Shown: positions 9,887 to 18,776, counted from the first letter of the stretch. The stretch: DNA of 64,000 nt from Pelomonas sp937871895 (GCF_046348265.1 NZ_JAXMEO010000005.1), one strand, 5' to 3'. The notes: generated from the sequence alone by a model not told the origin. Numbers and translations are program-made.

Positions 9887-12375
9887 GCTTCGCGGCCGCG
9901 CTCGACGCGCAGCGCGCCTGGCGGCGCCTGCCATGGCTGGCCTTGCCGGCCGGCTTGCTGCTGTGGGCGCTGCTGGCCGCACTGGGCTGGCAGGAGCGCC
10001 TGGACCAACTGCTGAGCGACACCGCGCTGGAGGCCACCGCCCCCGCCGCCGTGCCCACCAGCCAGGTGCTGCGCGTGGACATCGACGACGCCTCGCTACG
10101 GTTGCTGCGAGAGCCCCTGGGAGAGTGGCCCTATGACCGCCACGTCTACACGCTGCTGATGGACTATCTGCGCGACTGCGGGGTTCGCCTGGTGGTGTTC
10201 GACATCGTGTTTGCCGGGGCGCGCGAGGGCGAGGCCGGCTTTGCGGCCGCGCTGCGGGCCGGCCCCCCCGCCGTGCTGGCGGCGGCGGGGCTCACGGCGC
10301 GGCCGGCGGGCGTGGAGCCCGAACGGGTCAGCGACATCGAGCGGCAGGCCTTGCAGCGCCTGGGCCTCAGCGCCGAGGGCGGCACCCCTTGGGGCGCCTG
10401 GACGCCGCCGTCCGACGGTTTGTTGACACCGCTGCAGGGCCCCGGCAGCCTGGGGCTCATCTCCACCCCGCTCGACGCCGATGGCGTGCTGCGCCGCGTG
10501 CCGCTGGTGCACCAGGTGGCCGGGCAGCAGTTGCCCTCATTGGGCTTGGCCGCCTGGCTGCGGGCCAGCGACCAAAGCCGCTGGACGCTGGAACCCGGCA
10601 CGCGCAGCAGCACCGGGCGCTTGCAGGCCGGCGGCCGCCAGTGGCCGGTGGATGCCCTGGGCCGCGCGGTGCTGCGCTTGCCCGCCCCTTTGGCGGCGGA
10701 ACATGACCAGCCGGCCTTGCTGCGCTGGCAACGGCTGATGCAGGCCGCGCTGGGCGTGGCTGACGACGCAGCCCTGCGCACACGCCTTGCGGGCAAGGTG
10801 GTGTTCATCGGCTCCAACGCGTTCTTTGCCGACGAGGTGATGACGCCGGTGGGCCGCATGACCGGCACCCAGCTCAATGCGGCGGTGTTCGACGCGCTGG
10901 AGGCCCAGGCCCTGCTGGCGCAAGACGGCTGGCTGTGGTGGCTGGGTCAGGCCTTGCTGCTCGGCCTGGCGCTGCTGCCGGTGGCGGTGCGTGGTGTGGT
11001 GGGCCCGCATCGCGCAGTGGCTGGCTGGCGGCGCTGGCTGGTCGCGCCGGCGGCGCTGGCCTTGCTGAGCCTGACCCTGGCGGCGGGTGCGGTGGCCTAT
11101 GGCCTCACGAGCTTGGGCGTGCTGCTGGCGCCCGGCTTGGCGCTTGAGGTGCTGCTGCTCGGGCTCTTGCTCGGCTCAGCGGCGCGTGTGCTCGCCCAGC
11201 GCCAGCGCGAGCGCGTGCTGGAGCGCGAACGCGCCGTGGCCGAGGCCGAGAGCCGGGCCAAGACCGAGCTGCTGTCCCAGGTCAGCCACGAGATGCGCAC
11301 GCCGATGAACGCCGTCATCGGCATGGCCGACATCCTGGCCCGCTCGCCGCTCAAGCCCGACCAGGCGCACTACGTCGAGGTGTTGCGCGCGGCGGCCCAG
11401 CAGGCCTTCGCGTTGATCAATGACCTGCTCGACAACGCGCGCATCCAGTCCGGCCGCATGAGCCTGAACCCCGCGCCGTTTGATTTGGTGGACCTGATTG
11501 ACTTGCAGCTGGAGCTGCTGCGCCCGCGGGCGCAAGACAAGCAGCTGTGGCTGCGCGCCTTTGCGCAACGCGCCGTGGGTGGCCATGTGATGGGCGACGC
11601 GCAGCGCGTGGCCCAGATCGTGAGCAATCTGGTGGGCAATGCGCTCAAGTTCACGGCCACCGGGGGCGTGACGGTGGAGCTGTCGCGCCAAGACGATGGC
11701 CGGGTCCGCATCGACGTGCGCGACACCGGCGTGGGCATCGACCCGGCGCAGCAGGGCCGCATCTTTGAACCCTTTGCGCAGGCGCATGCGGGCGTGGCCG
11801 CGCACTTCGGGGGCACAGGGCTGGGGCTGTCGATCACGCGCAACCTGGCGCGGCTGATGGGTGGCGACGTGAGCGTGAGCAGCGAGCCCGGGGCGGGCAG
11901 CTGCTTCACCGTCACGCTGGACCTGCCGGCGCTGGCATCGGGCCTCGATGAGGCGGTCAGCGCGTCGGCATTGGTGAGCGCGAGCCCTGTGGCGCCCAGC
12001 CGCTGCCTGCGCCTGCTGCTGTGCGAGGACAACGAGGTCAATGTGCTTGTGATCGAAGCCATGCTCGGCCCGCTGGGTCACGAGGTGGTGGTGGCGCACA
12101 ACGGCATCGAGGGCCTGGCCTGCCTGGCGTCCGGGCAGTTCGACCTGGTGCTGATGGACATGCAGATGCCCGAACTTGACGGCGTGGCCGCCACACGCCG
12201 CTGGCGCGAGATCGAGCAGCGCGAGGCGCGTGCGCGCACGCCCATCGTGGCCCTGACAGCCAACGCCCTGGATGCCGACCTGCGCGCCGCGCTGGAGGCT
12301 GGCTGCGACGCGCACGTGACCAAGCCCATCACCCTGCCCGCGCTGCTGCAGGTGCTGGCGCGCTACGGGCGCTGA
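9883..12375 (+). CDS. CHASE2-domain hybrid sensor histidine kinase with receiver
   Basis: 830-residue membrane sensor. Order: a transmembrane helix (about 18-37), periplasmic CHASE2 domain (about 60-335), further membrane helices (about 345-440), HisKA dimerisation domain with His469 in QVSHEMRTPMNAVIG, HATPase with the N box SNLVGNALKFT and G boxes DTGVGID and GTGLGLS, then a REC domain (about 706-828) with CEDNEVN, phospho-acceptor Asp759 in LMDMQMPELDG and Lys in VTKPI. The frame begins at a TTG that overlaps the FecR gene's TGA (TTGA), implying coupling. The output regulator is not obvious; the lone receiver protein at 59974-60354 is far away. Confidence 0.9.
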   Translation: MSFAAALDAQRAWRRLPWLALPAGLLLWALLAALGWQERLDQLLSDTALEATAPAAVPTSQVLRVDIDDASLRLLREPLGEWPYDRHVYTLLMDYLRDCGVRLVVFDIVFAGAREGEAGFAAALRAGPPAVLAAAGLTARPAGVEPERVSDIERQALQRLGLSAEGGTPWGAWTPPSDGLLTPLQGPGSLGLISTPLDADGVLRRVPLVHQVAGQQLPSLGLAAWLRASDQSRWTLEPGTRSSTGRLQAGGRQWPVDALGRAVLRLPAPLAAEHDQPALLRWQRLMQAALGVADDAALRTRLAGKVVFIGSNAFFADEVMTPVGRMTGTQLNAAVFDALEAQALLAQDGWLWWLGQALLLGLALLPVAVRGVVGPHRAVAGWRRWLVAPAALALLSLTLAAGAVAYGLTSLGVLLAPGLALEVLLLGLLLGSAARVLAQRQRERVLERERAVAEAESRAKTELLSQVSHEMRTPMNAVIGMADILARSPLKPDQAHYVEVLRAAAQQAFALINDLLDNARIQSGRMSLNPAPFDLVDLIDLQLELLRPRAQDKQLWLRAFAQRAVGGHVMGDAQRVAQIVSNLVGNALKFTATGGVTVELSRQDDGRVRIDVRDTGVGIDPAQQGRIFEPFAQAHAGVAAHFGGTGLGLSITRNLARLMGGDVSVSSEPGAGSCFTVTLDLPALASGLDEAVSASALVSASPVAPSRCLRLLLCEDNEVNVLVIEAMLGPLGHEVVVAHNGIEGLACLASGQFDLVLMDMQMPELDGVAATRRWREIEQREARARTPIVALTANALDADLRAALEAGCDAHVTKPITLPALLQVLARYGR

Positions 12376-12381
12376 GCGCGG

Positions 12382-12657
12382 CTACTTTGAAACGAAGGCG
12401 CCCACCAGCAGCGTTTCGCAAATCTTGTAGACCAGCCAGGCCCCCATGGCGCCCAGTCCCGTGAGCAGCAGGCCGAGCAGTTGCACCAGCCCGCCGTCCA
12501 GCAGGCCCATCAGGCCGTAGCTGCTCAAGTAGCCCGCATTGGCGTGCAGCACGCGCACGAAGTCGTAGGTCAGCAGCGCAAAGACCAGGAAGCTCAACGC
12601 CATCAGCCCGAAGCAAGCCAGCCGATGGGTCTTGAGCCAGAGGACGAACTTGCTCAC
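12382..12657 (-). CDS. Small membrane protein of unknown function
   Basis: 91 residues with two or more hydrophobic helices (LACFGLMALSFLVFALLTY and a second around GLVQLLGLLLTGLGAMGAW), so probably an inner-membrane protein. No family recognised. I choose a GTG start at 12657 because it is preceded at good spacing by a Shine-Dalgarno-like AAAGGA, whereas extending upstream would run into the esterase gene in another frame. It lies 35 bases downstream of the esterase stop and may share its transcript. Its end faces the end of the sensor kinase gene across 6 bases. Confidence 0.65.
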   Translation of the reverse strand: MSKFVLWLKTHRLACFGLMALSFLVFALLTYDFVRVLHANAGYLSSYGLMGLLDGGLVQLLGLLLTGLGAMGAWLVYKICETLLVGAFVSK

Positions 12658-12692
12658 GGGATTCCTTTCACTGCCGGGCGGAGGGCCGGAGA

Positions 12693-13646
12693 TTACTTGG
12701 CCGGCTGCTGCATCGTCGTGAACATGAAGCGCTTCATCAGCGGGATGCACTCGGGGCAGCGCTTGGGGTCGGCGGGGTCGATGTGGTCGCCGCCGGCGAT
12801 GACTTCCAACTGGCTCTTGAGGCCCTTCGACTGGGCGCGCGTGTGGAGCGTGGCGGAGCCATGCAGGCCCGCAGCGTTGGAGCCCAGCGGCACCACATCG
12901 TCCTTGTCGCCGTGAATGTGGAGCAGGGCGGGTTCGCCGGCGTCCAGCATGTCGATATCAAACACGGCGCCGGACAGGTTGATCACGCCGCGCAGCTTGA
13001 ACTTGATCGTCTCGTTGCCGCTGTTGCCGTCGAGGCCCCCATTTTTTTGCAGTGAAGCGACGGCTGCGTCTGGCAGCTTGTTGCGAGCGTCCAGGTAGGC
13101 CGTGTACATCGAGGTGATGGACCCCGCCGAGTGGCCGCCAATGAAGATGTTGTCCGCGTCGATGCGGAAGCGGTTGGGCCCGGCGGCGTCTTTGAGAAGA
13201 AAGCGGATCGCGGCCTTCTGGTCGGACGTGGCCTTGAAGAGGGCGTCGTAGAACTTCTCAGGGCTGTTGATATCGCGTGACAGCCGGTAGCGGTTGATGG
13301 CCACCACATAGCCGGCGCGGGCCAACTCTTCGCCGAAGTCGTCCATCCACGTGGCGCCGGTTTGCACGAAGCCGCCGCCGGGCGTCAGCACCACCAGCGG
13401 GCGCTTGGCGGCCGTGTCGCCCTTGGGCTCGAAGACGCGCAGGGTCAGCTTCTCGACCTTGCCATCCAGGTTGTTCAGGTTCTCGGCAAAGAGGATGTCG
13501 CCGTGGCGCACGTAGTCTGGGAAGACGGTGTTCAGGTAGCGGCGTGGGGCGGCGCGGTCTTCCTGGGCCTGGCTGGCGGAGCTGCCGAGCAGGCCGGCGC
13601 ACAGCGCGGCGAGGGTGAGGGAGAGGGTGGTCAGGGAGCGTTTCAT
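12693..13646 (-). CDS. Secreted alpha/beta hydrolase (carboxylesterase-like)
   Basis: 317 residues starting at MKRSLTTLSLTLAALCAGLL, a signal peptide ending near SASQAQ, so exported. The fold is esterase-like: oxyanion segment VVLTPGGGFVQTG, nucleophile elbow GGHSAGSITSM, Asp in HIHGDKDDVVP and His in AGGDHIDPADP. A CPEC pair near the C-terminus may form a disulfide or bind metal. The substrate cannot be told from sequence. The start was chosen at the first Met before the signal peptide; the open frame extends 47 codons further upstream without signs of coding. Confidence 0.8.
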   Translation of the reverse strand: MKRSLTTLSLTLAALCAGLLGSSASQAQEDRAAPRRYLNTVFPDYVRHGDILFAENLNNLDGKVEKLTLRVFEPKGDTAAKRPLVVLTPGGGFVQTGATWMDDFGEELARAGYVVAINRYRLSRDINSPEKFYDALFKATSDQKAAIRFLLKDAAGPNRFRIDADNIFIGGHSAGSITSMYTAYLDARNKLPDAAVASLQKNGGLDGNSGNETIKFKLRGVINLSGAVFDIDMLDAGEPALLHIHGDKDDVVPLGSNAAGLHGSATLHTRAQSKGLKSQLEVIAGGDHIDPADPKRCPECIPLMKRFMFTTMQQPAK

Positions 13647-13852
13647 GGGGGTCCTGAGGGGGCTAGGGGCTGGGCGGCAGGGGTGTGGCGCGGCAATATA
13701 GGTCCGCGTACAGGCCCGCCGCCCCCCCGTTTGTCCGGATCCGACCGCAGCACAGGGCCATGCCGATCGGCACGCACCTCGGGGCATCTCAGTTGGATAG
13801 AGTCGGCCGCTTCCCAGGCTGGCTTTTTTGGCCTCACACGGAGCAAACCCCC

Positions 13853-14311
13853 ATGATCCCCATGACCGTCAATGGCAAGGCTGTGGCCTTGGATGTGCAG
13901 GCCGAGATGCCCATGCTCTGGGCCCTGCGCGAGAGTCTGCAGCTCACTGGCACCAAGTTCGGGTGCGGCATGGCCCAGTGCGGCGCCTGCACCGTGCACC
14001 TCAACGGCCAGGCCATCCGCTCCTGCGTCACACCGGTGTCCGCCGCGCAAGGCGCCAAGGTGCAGACGATTGAAGGCATCGCGGCCGACAAGGTGGGCGC
14101 CGCCGTGCAGGCGGCCTGGGTCGAGCACGACGTGGCCCAGTGCGGCTACTGCCAGAGCGGGCAGGTGATGAGCGCCGTGGCCCTGCTGAAAGCCAACAAG
14201 AAGCCGACCGACGCGCAGATCGACGCGGCCATGGCCGGCAACCTCTGCCGCTGCGGCACCTACCACCGCATCCGTGCGGCCATCCACGCCGCTGCTGCGA
14301 AGTTGGCCTGA
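13853..14311 (+). CDS. iorA: [2Fe-2S] subunit of a molybdenum hydroxylase (IorA-like)
   Basis: 152-residue small subunit of the xanthine dehydrogenase/isoquinoline 1-oxidoreductase family; carries two 2Fe-2S clusters that pass electrons from the molybdenum site. The plant-type ferredoxin motif CGMAQCGACTVHLNG with a later Cys in RSCVTP, and the second cluster motif CGYCQSGQ ... NLCRCGTYHRI, are complete. A GGAG ribosome site sits about 10 bases before the ATG. The large subunit gene follows after 10 bases. As in IorA, no FAD subunit is encoded alongside. Confidence 0.92.
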   Translation: MIPMTVNGKAVALDVQAEMPMLWALRESLQLTGTKFGCGMAQCGACTVHLNGQAIRSCVTPVSAAQGAKVQTIEGIAADKVGAAVQAAWVEHDVAQCGYCQSGQVMSAVALLKANKKPTDAQIDAAMAGNLCRCGTYHRIRAAIHAAAAKLA

Positions 14312-14321
14312 GGAGACGACC

Positions 14322-16553
14322 ATGCTGATGCAACACCTCACCCAAGCCACCGTCGCCGCCGCGCCCAAGGCCCGGCTCTCCCGCCGGCACTTCATCACCA
14401 CCACCATCGGCGGCGCCACGGGCCTTGCGTTGATGCCGGCCCTCGCGCAGAACGCCCCGGCTGCTGCCCCCGGCAGCAAGCCGACCGAGCAGCCCATTGC
14501 CTTCGTCACCATCGCGCCCGATGGCACCACCACCATCCTGTGCAACCGCATGGACATGGGCCAGGGCATCGAGACGGGCCTGGCCATGATCCTGGCCGAA
14601 GAGCTGGAGGCCGACTGGAGCCGCGTCAAGACCGGCTTTGGCGACCAGCAGGCCAACTACGTGGACCCCGCCTTTGGCATGCACCTGACGGGCGGCTCCA
14701 ACTCCATCAAGAACAGCTACGGCCAGTACCGCGAACTGGGCGCCCGGCTGCGCGCCATGCTCACCGCCGCCGCCGCGCAGGCTTGGGGGCTGAAGCCCGC
14801 TGACGTCGTCTCGGCCAACGGCCGGTTGACGAGCGGGAGCCGCTCGGCCGGCTATGGCGAGTTCTTCGCCGCCGCCATCAAGCTGCCCGTTCCCGAGAAG
14901 GTCAGCCTCAAGGACCCCAAGGACTTCCGCCTGATCGGCAAGCCCACGGGCCTCACCGTCAGCCGCGCCAAGTCCACCGGCACGCAAACCTACGCCATGG
15001 ACGTGCAACTGCCTGGCATGCTGGTGGCGGTGGTGCAGCGCCCGCCGGTTTTCAAGGGCCGGGTGGCGCGCGTGGCCAGCGAGGCCGCGCTCAAGGTGCC
15101 GGGCGTCAAGGCCGTGCTGACCGTGCCGCTGGACCGTGGCGGTCAGGGCGTGGCCGTGGTGGCCACCGGTTATTGGGCAGCCAACAAGGGGCGCGAGGCG
15201 CTACAGATCGACTGGCAGCTTGACGGTGTGCCCAAGCCCGACAGCGCCCAGCTGCTGGCCGAGTACCAAGCCCTGGCCCTGACCCCAGGCACCCCGGCAC
15301 CGCAGCCGCACCTGGCGCAGGACGCCAGCAGCTGGAAGCAGGCGCCCAAGTCCTTGGTGGCCGAGTACGCCTTCCCCTACCTCAACCACGCCCAGATGGA
15401 GCCGCTGGCCTGCACCATCGACCTGAAAGCCGATCGCTGCGACGCCTACTACGCCTCGCAGATGCCCGGCCTCGACGCCGGCGCGCTGGCCGATGCGACG
15501 GGCCTCAAGCCTGAGCAGGTGCAGGTCCACGTGCAGATGGCCGGCGGTGGCTTTGGCCGCCGCGCCGTGCCCAGCAGCGAGTGGGTGCGCGAGGCCGCTG
15601 GAGTGGCCGTGGCCCTGGCCAAGGCTGGGCAGCGCGCGCCGGTCAAGGTCATCTGGAGCCGCGAGGACGACATGCGGGCCGGCTACTACCGGCCCATGAC
15701 CGTGCACCGCGCCGAGATCGGCTACGACGCCACGGGCAAGGTGCTGGGCTGGCAGCACAGCGTCGTCAGCCAGAGCATCGTCAAGGGCTCGCCCTTCGAG
15801 GGCATGATCCAAAAGGGCGTGGACCCGACGACCACAGAAGGCCTCGGCGAGCCCTACGGCGTGCCCATGAACCTCAACGTCCACCACCCCGACGTCAACG
15901 TGCCCGTGCTGTGGTGGCGCTCGGTGGGCTCCACGCACACCGCCTTCGTGATGGAGACCCTGATCGACGAGCTGGCTGCGGCCACCAAGCAGGACCCGGT
16001 GGCCTACCGGCTCAAGCTGATGGAGGGCAATGCCAAGGCGGCGCACCACCGCGCCGCGCTGCAGGCTGCCGTGGCCAAGAGCGGCTATGGCCAGCGCAAG
16101 CTGCCCGCCGGCAGCGCCTGGGGCGTGGCGGTGCACGAGAGCTTCGAGTCGGTGGTTGCCTATGTGGTGGTGGCCAGCGTCAAGGGCAAGGGCGCCGACC
16201 GCCAGGTCTCGCTGCACGAGGTGCATGCCGGCGTGCACTGCGGGCTCTGCGTCAACCCCAAGGCGGTCGAGGCCCAGGTGCAGGGCGCCGCGCTGATGGC
16301 CCTGGCCACCACCATGCCCGGCCACCGCATCACGTTCAAGGACGGCGTCGTCGAGCAGAGCAACTTCCACCAGCTCGCCATGCCGCGCATCCCCGACATG
16401 CCGCGCGTCTTCACCGTCAGCATCGTGCCCAGCGGCGAGCGCCCCACCGGCATGGGCGAGCCGGGGCTGCCGCCGCTGGCGCCCGCGCTGGCCAACGCCG
16501 TGGCGCGGCTGACGGGGCAGCGGCAGCGGGAGTTGCCGTTCAGGTTTGCGTGA
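14322..16553 (+). CDS. iorB: Molybdopterin-binding subunit, aldehyde/xanthine-type oxidoreductase (IorB-like)
   Basis: 743-residue large subunit carrying the molybdenum cofactor. The N-terminus has a twin-arginine signal (LSRRHFITTTIGGATG, about residues 22-37), so the folded complex is probably exported to the periplasm with its small subunit. Seen further along: GGGFGRRAVPSSEW, WWRSVGSTHTAFVMETLID and the catalytic Glu in GMGEPGLPPLAPALANA, typical of the IorB/periplasmic aldehyde oxidase group. AGGAG precedes the ATG at 14322. No cytochrome c or XdhC-type maturation gene is adjacent, so electron acceptor and substrate (N-heterocycle or aldehyde) are open. Confidence 0.9.
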   Translation: MLMQHLTQATVAAAPKARLSRRHFITTTIGGATGLALMPALAQNAPAAAPGSKPTEQPIAFVTIAPDGTTTILCNRMDMGQGIETGLAMILAEELEADWSRVKTGFGDQQANYVDPAFGMHLTGGSNSIKNSYGQYRELGARLRAMLTAAAAQAWGLKPADVVSANGRLTSGSRSAGYGEFFAAAIKLPVPEKVSLKDPKDFRLIGKPTGLTVSRAKSTGTQTYAMDVQLPGMLVAVVQRPPVFKGRVARVASEAALKVPGVKAVLTVPLDRGGQGVAVVATGYWAANKGREALQIDWQLDGVPKPDSAQLLAEYQALALTPGTPAPQPHLAQDASSWKQAPKSLVAEYAFPYLNHAQMEPLACTIDLKADRCDAYYASQMPGLDAGALADATGLKPEQVQVHVQMAGGGFGRRAVPSSEWVREAAGVAVALAKAGQRAPVKVIWSREDDMRAGYYRPMTVHRAEIGYDATGKVLGWQHSVVSQSIVKGSPFEGMIQKGVDPTTTEGLGEPYGVPMNLNVHHPDVNVPVLWWRSVGSTHTAFVMETLIDELAAATKQDPVAYRLKLMEGNAKAAHHRAALQAAVAKSGYGQRKLPAGSAWGVAVHESFESVVAYVVVASVKGKGADRQVSLHEVHAGVHCGLCVNPKAVEAQVQGAALMALATTMPGHRITFKDGVVEQSNFHQLAMPRIPDMPRVFTVSIVPSGERPTGMGEPGLPPLAPALANAVARLTGQRQRELPFRFA

Positions 16554-16567
16554 GCGTCGATGCTGGT

Positions 16568-16589
16568 GGTGCGCTGGCTTCAGCGCACC
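16568..16589. terminator. Hairpin between convergent iorB and brnA
   Basis: Perfect 9-bp stem GGTGCGCTG / CAGCGCACC with the 4-base loop GCTT, placed between two convergent genes and overlapping the last codons of brnA. There is no clear T-run on either side, so it may be a weak bidirectional terminator or an mRNA 3'-end stabiliser. Confidence 0.5.
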
Positions 16590-16873
16590 GCCTTCGCCGG
16601 GTTGTGTCGTTTCAGCCAATCCTGCAGCGCCGCATCGACCCGCGTTTGCCAGCCAGTGCCAGTGGCCTTGAAGCGTTCGACAACGTCCGGTGACAGCCGA
16701 ATGGTGACGCGCTCCTTGGTAGGAGCCTTTTGAGGGCCACGCACGCCGAGCTTGCGCTGCAATGAGGCAGGCAGCGCCTGTGCGGCCGGCTGAAAGGCCA
16801 TGACGTCTGCTTGGTTCAGTTCACGAACCTCGCCGTGCGCGTCAGTCAGGGGTTTGGGCTTGGGCTTGGGCAT
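16580..16873 (-). CDS. brnA: BrnA-type antitoxin
   Basis: 97-residue partner of BrnT. The C-terminal half RVTIRLSPDVVERFKATG followed by GWQTRVDAALQDWLKRH is the ribbon-helix-helix DNA-binding region of BrnA antitoxins, which neutralise the toxin and repress the operon. Its start lies 32 bases inside the toxin gene, giving the toxin-first order typical of BrnTA and opposite to vapBC. A proline/lysine repeat (KPKPKP) forms the extreme N-terminus. Confidence 0.88.
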   Translation of the reverse strand: MPKPKPKPLTDAHGEVRELNQADVMAFQPAAQALPASLQRKLGVRGPQKAPTKERVTIRLSPDVVERFKATGTGWQTRVDAALQDWLKRHNPAKAVR

Positions 16874-17126
16874 GGCGTGCTACCTCTCTCGCGTTGGCCT
16901 TGCGGAAACTGATGACTCGGATGCCATCGGGGGCTTCGGTGAAACATAGAACGTGCAGCCGGCCTGCCAACTGGCCCAGGGCCACGTAGCGGGCTTCTCC
17001 GTACTGCTTGCGGTCATCCACCGCGATCAGCGCGGTGGCGAAGTCGAACTCGGCAGCCTGCTCGAAGGAGAGCCCGCGTTCGCGCACATTACGTTCGTTC
17101 TTGGCCGGATCGAAATGAATCCGCAT
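16842..17126 (-). CDS. brnT: BrnT-type ribonuclease toxin
   Basis: 94-residue RelE-fold toxin of the BrnT family, expected to cleave RNA. Seen: the N-terminal FDPAKNERNVRERGLSFEQA, the core DDRKQYGEARYVALGQLAGR and the C-terminal RVISFRKANAREVARH, all family landmarks. A -10-like TACAAT ends only 7 bases before the ATG, so the transcript may be leaderless. A palindrome overlaps this element (see the separate entry). Confidence 0.88.
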   Translation of the reverse strand: MRIHFDPAKNERNVRERGLSFEQAAEFDFATALIAVDDRKQYGEARYVALGQLAGRLHVLCFTEAPDGIRVISFRKANAREVARHAQAQAQTPD

Positions 17127-17133
17127 AGTGCAG

Positions 17134-17147
17134 ATTGTATGTACAAA
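17134..17147 (-). promoter_or_regulatory. Probable brnTA -10 element and overlapping operator palindrome
   Basis: On the minus strand TACAAT (17139 to 17134) is a good -10 hexamer. It overlaps an inverted repeat, TTGTA-TG-TACAA on the plus strand (17135-17146). In BrnTA modules the antitoxin represses the promoter by binding a palindrome, so this is a candidate operator. No convincing -35 is visible at 16-18 bases. Confidence 0.5.
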
Positions 17148-17154
17148 AAATGAG

Positions 17155-18297
17155 TCAGCGCTTCAGCACCCGCCCCGACATCGCAGCGATCAGCGCGGCA
17201 AACAGCACCACCAGCCACAGCGCCGCTGACAGGCTGGTGACACGCGCCAGGCCGCCGATCATCGGCGGCCCGAACAGGAAGCCGGCATAGCCCACGGCCG
17301 ACACGGCGGCCACGCCTTGGGCGGGTGGCACGCCTTCCATCTGGCCGGCGGCGGCGAACATCACCGGCACGATGTTGGCGAGCCCCAGGCCCACGATCAC
17401 AAAGCCCACCAGCGCGGCCTCGGGCCGGCCGCCCACCAGCGCAATGGCCATGCCCACCGCCGCGAGAACGCCACTCACGCGCAGCAGGCGCGGCGGCGCC
17501 ACGCGGGCGCGCACCGAGTCGCCGCGCAGCCGGCCATAGGCCATGGCGGCGCTGAAGGCCGCAAAGGCCAACGCGCCCATGGCGGCCGAGCCCTGCAGCT
17601 CCTGCTTGACGTAGAGCGCGCTCCAGTCGAACAGCGCGCCTTCGGCCACCAAGCCCAGCGCGCCCACCATGCCCATCCAAAGCAGCGGCCCTGTGGGCAG
17701 GGTGAAGGGCGAGTTGTTCTCGTCGGCATGGGCGTCGGGGTGCGGGCCATCGAGCTGATGGGCCGCCCACAGATAGACCGGCAGCAGCGCAAGCCCGAAG
17801 CCTGCCAGCTGCCATTGCGGTGCCACGCCGAGGCGCAGCAGGCCCGCGCAGCCCAGCGCACCCACCATGCTGCCCAAGCTGAACATCGCGTGCACGCTGC
17901 TCATCAGCTTCCAGCCGGTCTCCTGCTCGATGCGGTTGGCCTCGGCATTGACCGACACGTCGAAGAGCGCCGTGCTCAGCCCGAAGCCGACCATGATGGC
18001 GCCGATGGTCCACCAGGCCTCGCCGAACAGCACGCCGGCAATGACCAGGCACATGATGCTGCTGGCTCCTTTGACGCAGCGGCGCGGGCCCACGCGCATC
18101 ACCAGCTTGGGCGCCACCAGCAGGCAGCTCACGGCGCCAATGGCTGCGGCCAGCAGGGCCATGGACAGCTGGGCCTCGTTGAGCGCATAGCGCTGCGCCA
18201 GCGCCGGCACCTGCGCGCCCCAGGCGCCAATGCCCAGGCCGAGTGCGGCAAAGAGAGTGCGGGCAGCGGTGCGCTGCAGGGCGTGGGAGGCGGGCAT
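17155..18297 (-). CDS. Major facilitator superfamily transporter, YbjJ-like
   Basis: 380-residue polytopic membrane protein with about 12 hydrophobic segments. The N-terminus (TLFAALGLGIGAWGAQVPAL, then NEAQLSMALLAAAIGAV) and the motif PKLVMRVGPRR after helix 2 resemble the YbjJ/fucose-permease-like MFS branch. Substrate unknown; such proteins are usually sugar or drug/H+ transporters. It is divergent from nothing close by: the acetyltransferase gene ends 21 bases upstream on the same strand and may be co-transcribed. Confidence 0.82.
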   Translation of the reverse strand: MPASHALQRTAARTLFAALGLGIGAWGAQVPALAQRYALNEAQLSMALLAAAIGAVSCLLVAPKLVMRVGPRRCVKGASSIMCLVIAGVLFGEAWWTIGAIMVGFGLSTALFDVSVNAEANRIEQETGWKLMSSVHAMFSLGSMVGALGCAGLLRLGVAPQWQLAGFGLALLPVYLWAAHQLDGPHPDAHADENNSPFTLPTGPLLWMGMVGALGLVAEGALFDWSALYVKQELQGSAAMGALAFAAFSAAMAYGRLRGDSVRARVAPPRLLRVSGVLAAVGMAIALVGGRPEAALVGFVIVGLGLANIVPVMFAAAGQMEGVPPAQGVAAVSAVGYAGFLFGPPMIGGLARVTSLSAALWLVVLFAALIAAMSGRVLKR

Positions 18298-18317
18298 GAA
18301 CGGAGGCGGTGAAGACT

Positions 18318-18776
18318 TCAGGCGAGCGGCTTTTCCATGAAGACGCTCAGGGGATCGGCGGCATAGCCGCCAAACGGCTTGCGCTCGACGTAACCGAGCG
18401 CGCGGTACAGGCCCAGGGCCTCGGGCTGGTGGATGCCGGTCTCCAGCCGTGCGAGCCCCACGCCGCGTTCGCGCAGATGGCCTTCCAGCGCCGCCATGAT
18501 CAGCCGGCTCAGGCCCCGGCCCCGGTAGGCTGGGTCGACGAACACCCGCTTGATCTCACCGTATTCGCCGTCGTTTGCCATGCGTTTGACGCCGCCGATG
18601 GCCATGAGCCGCTCGCCCTCCCACAGCCCCACGAAGTGGGCGTGCGGCGGGCGCAGGTTCTCGGCCGGCTCGAAGTGGTTGCTCTCGCTCGGGTAGAGGG
18701 CGGTCATCAGCGCCTCGGACTGCGCCATCAGCGCAAGTGCCTGCGGGTGGGTGGGGTCGATGGGAGTCGGGGTCAT
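18318..18776 (-). CDS. GNAT-family N-acetyltransferase
   Basis: 152-residue acetyltransferase. The acetyl-CoA binding motif A is clear: KRVFVDPAYRGRGLSRLIMA (R/Q-x-x-G-x-G/A), with the terminal YRALGYVERKPFGGY of motif B. The N-terminus is set at MTPTPIDPTHPQ (18776); the frame stays open further upstream only as antisense of the diguanylate cyclase gene. Substrate unknown. It precedes the MFS gene on the same strand. Confidence 0.85.
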   Translation of the reverse strand: MTPTPIDPTHPQALALMAQSEALMTALYPSESNHFEPAENLRPPHAHFVGLWEGERLMAIGGVKRMANDGEYGEIKRVFVDPAYRGRGLSRLIMAALEGHLRERGVGLARLETGIHQPEALGLYRALGYVERKPFGGYAADPLSVFMEKPLA

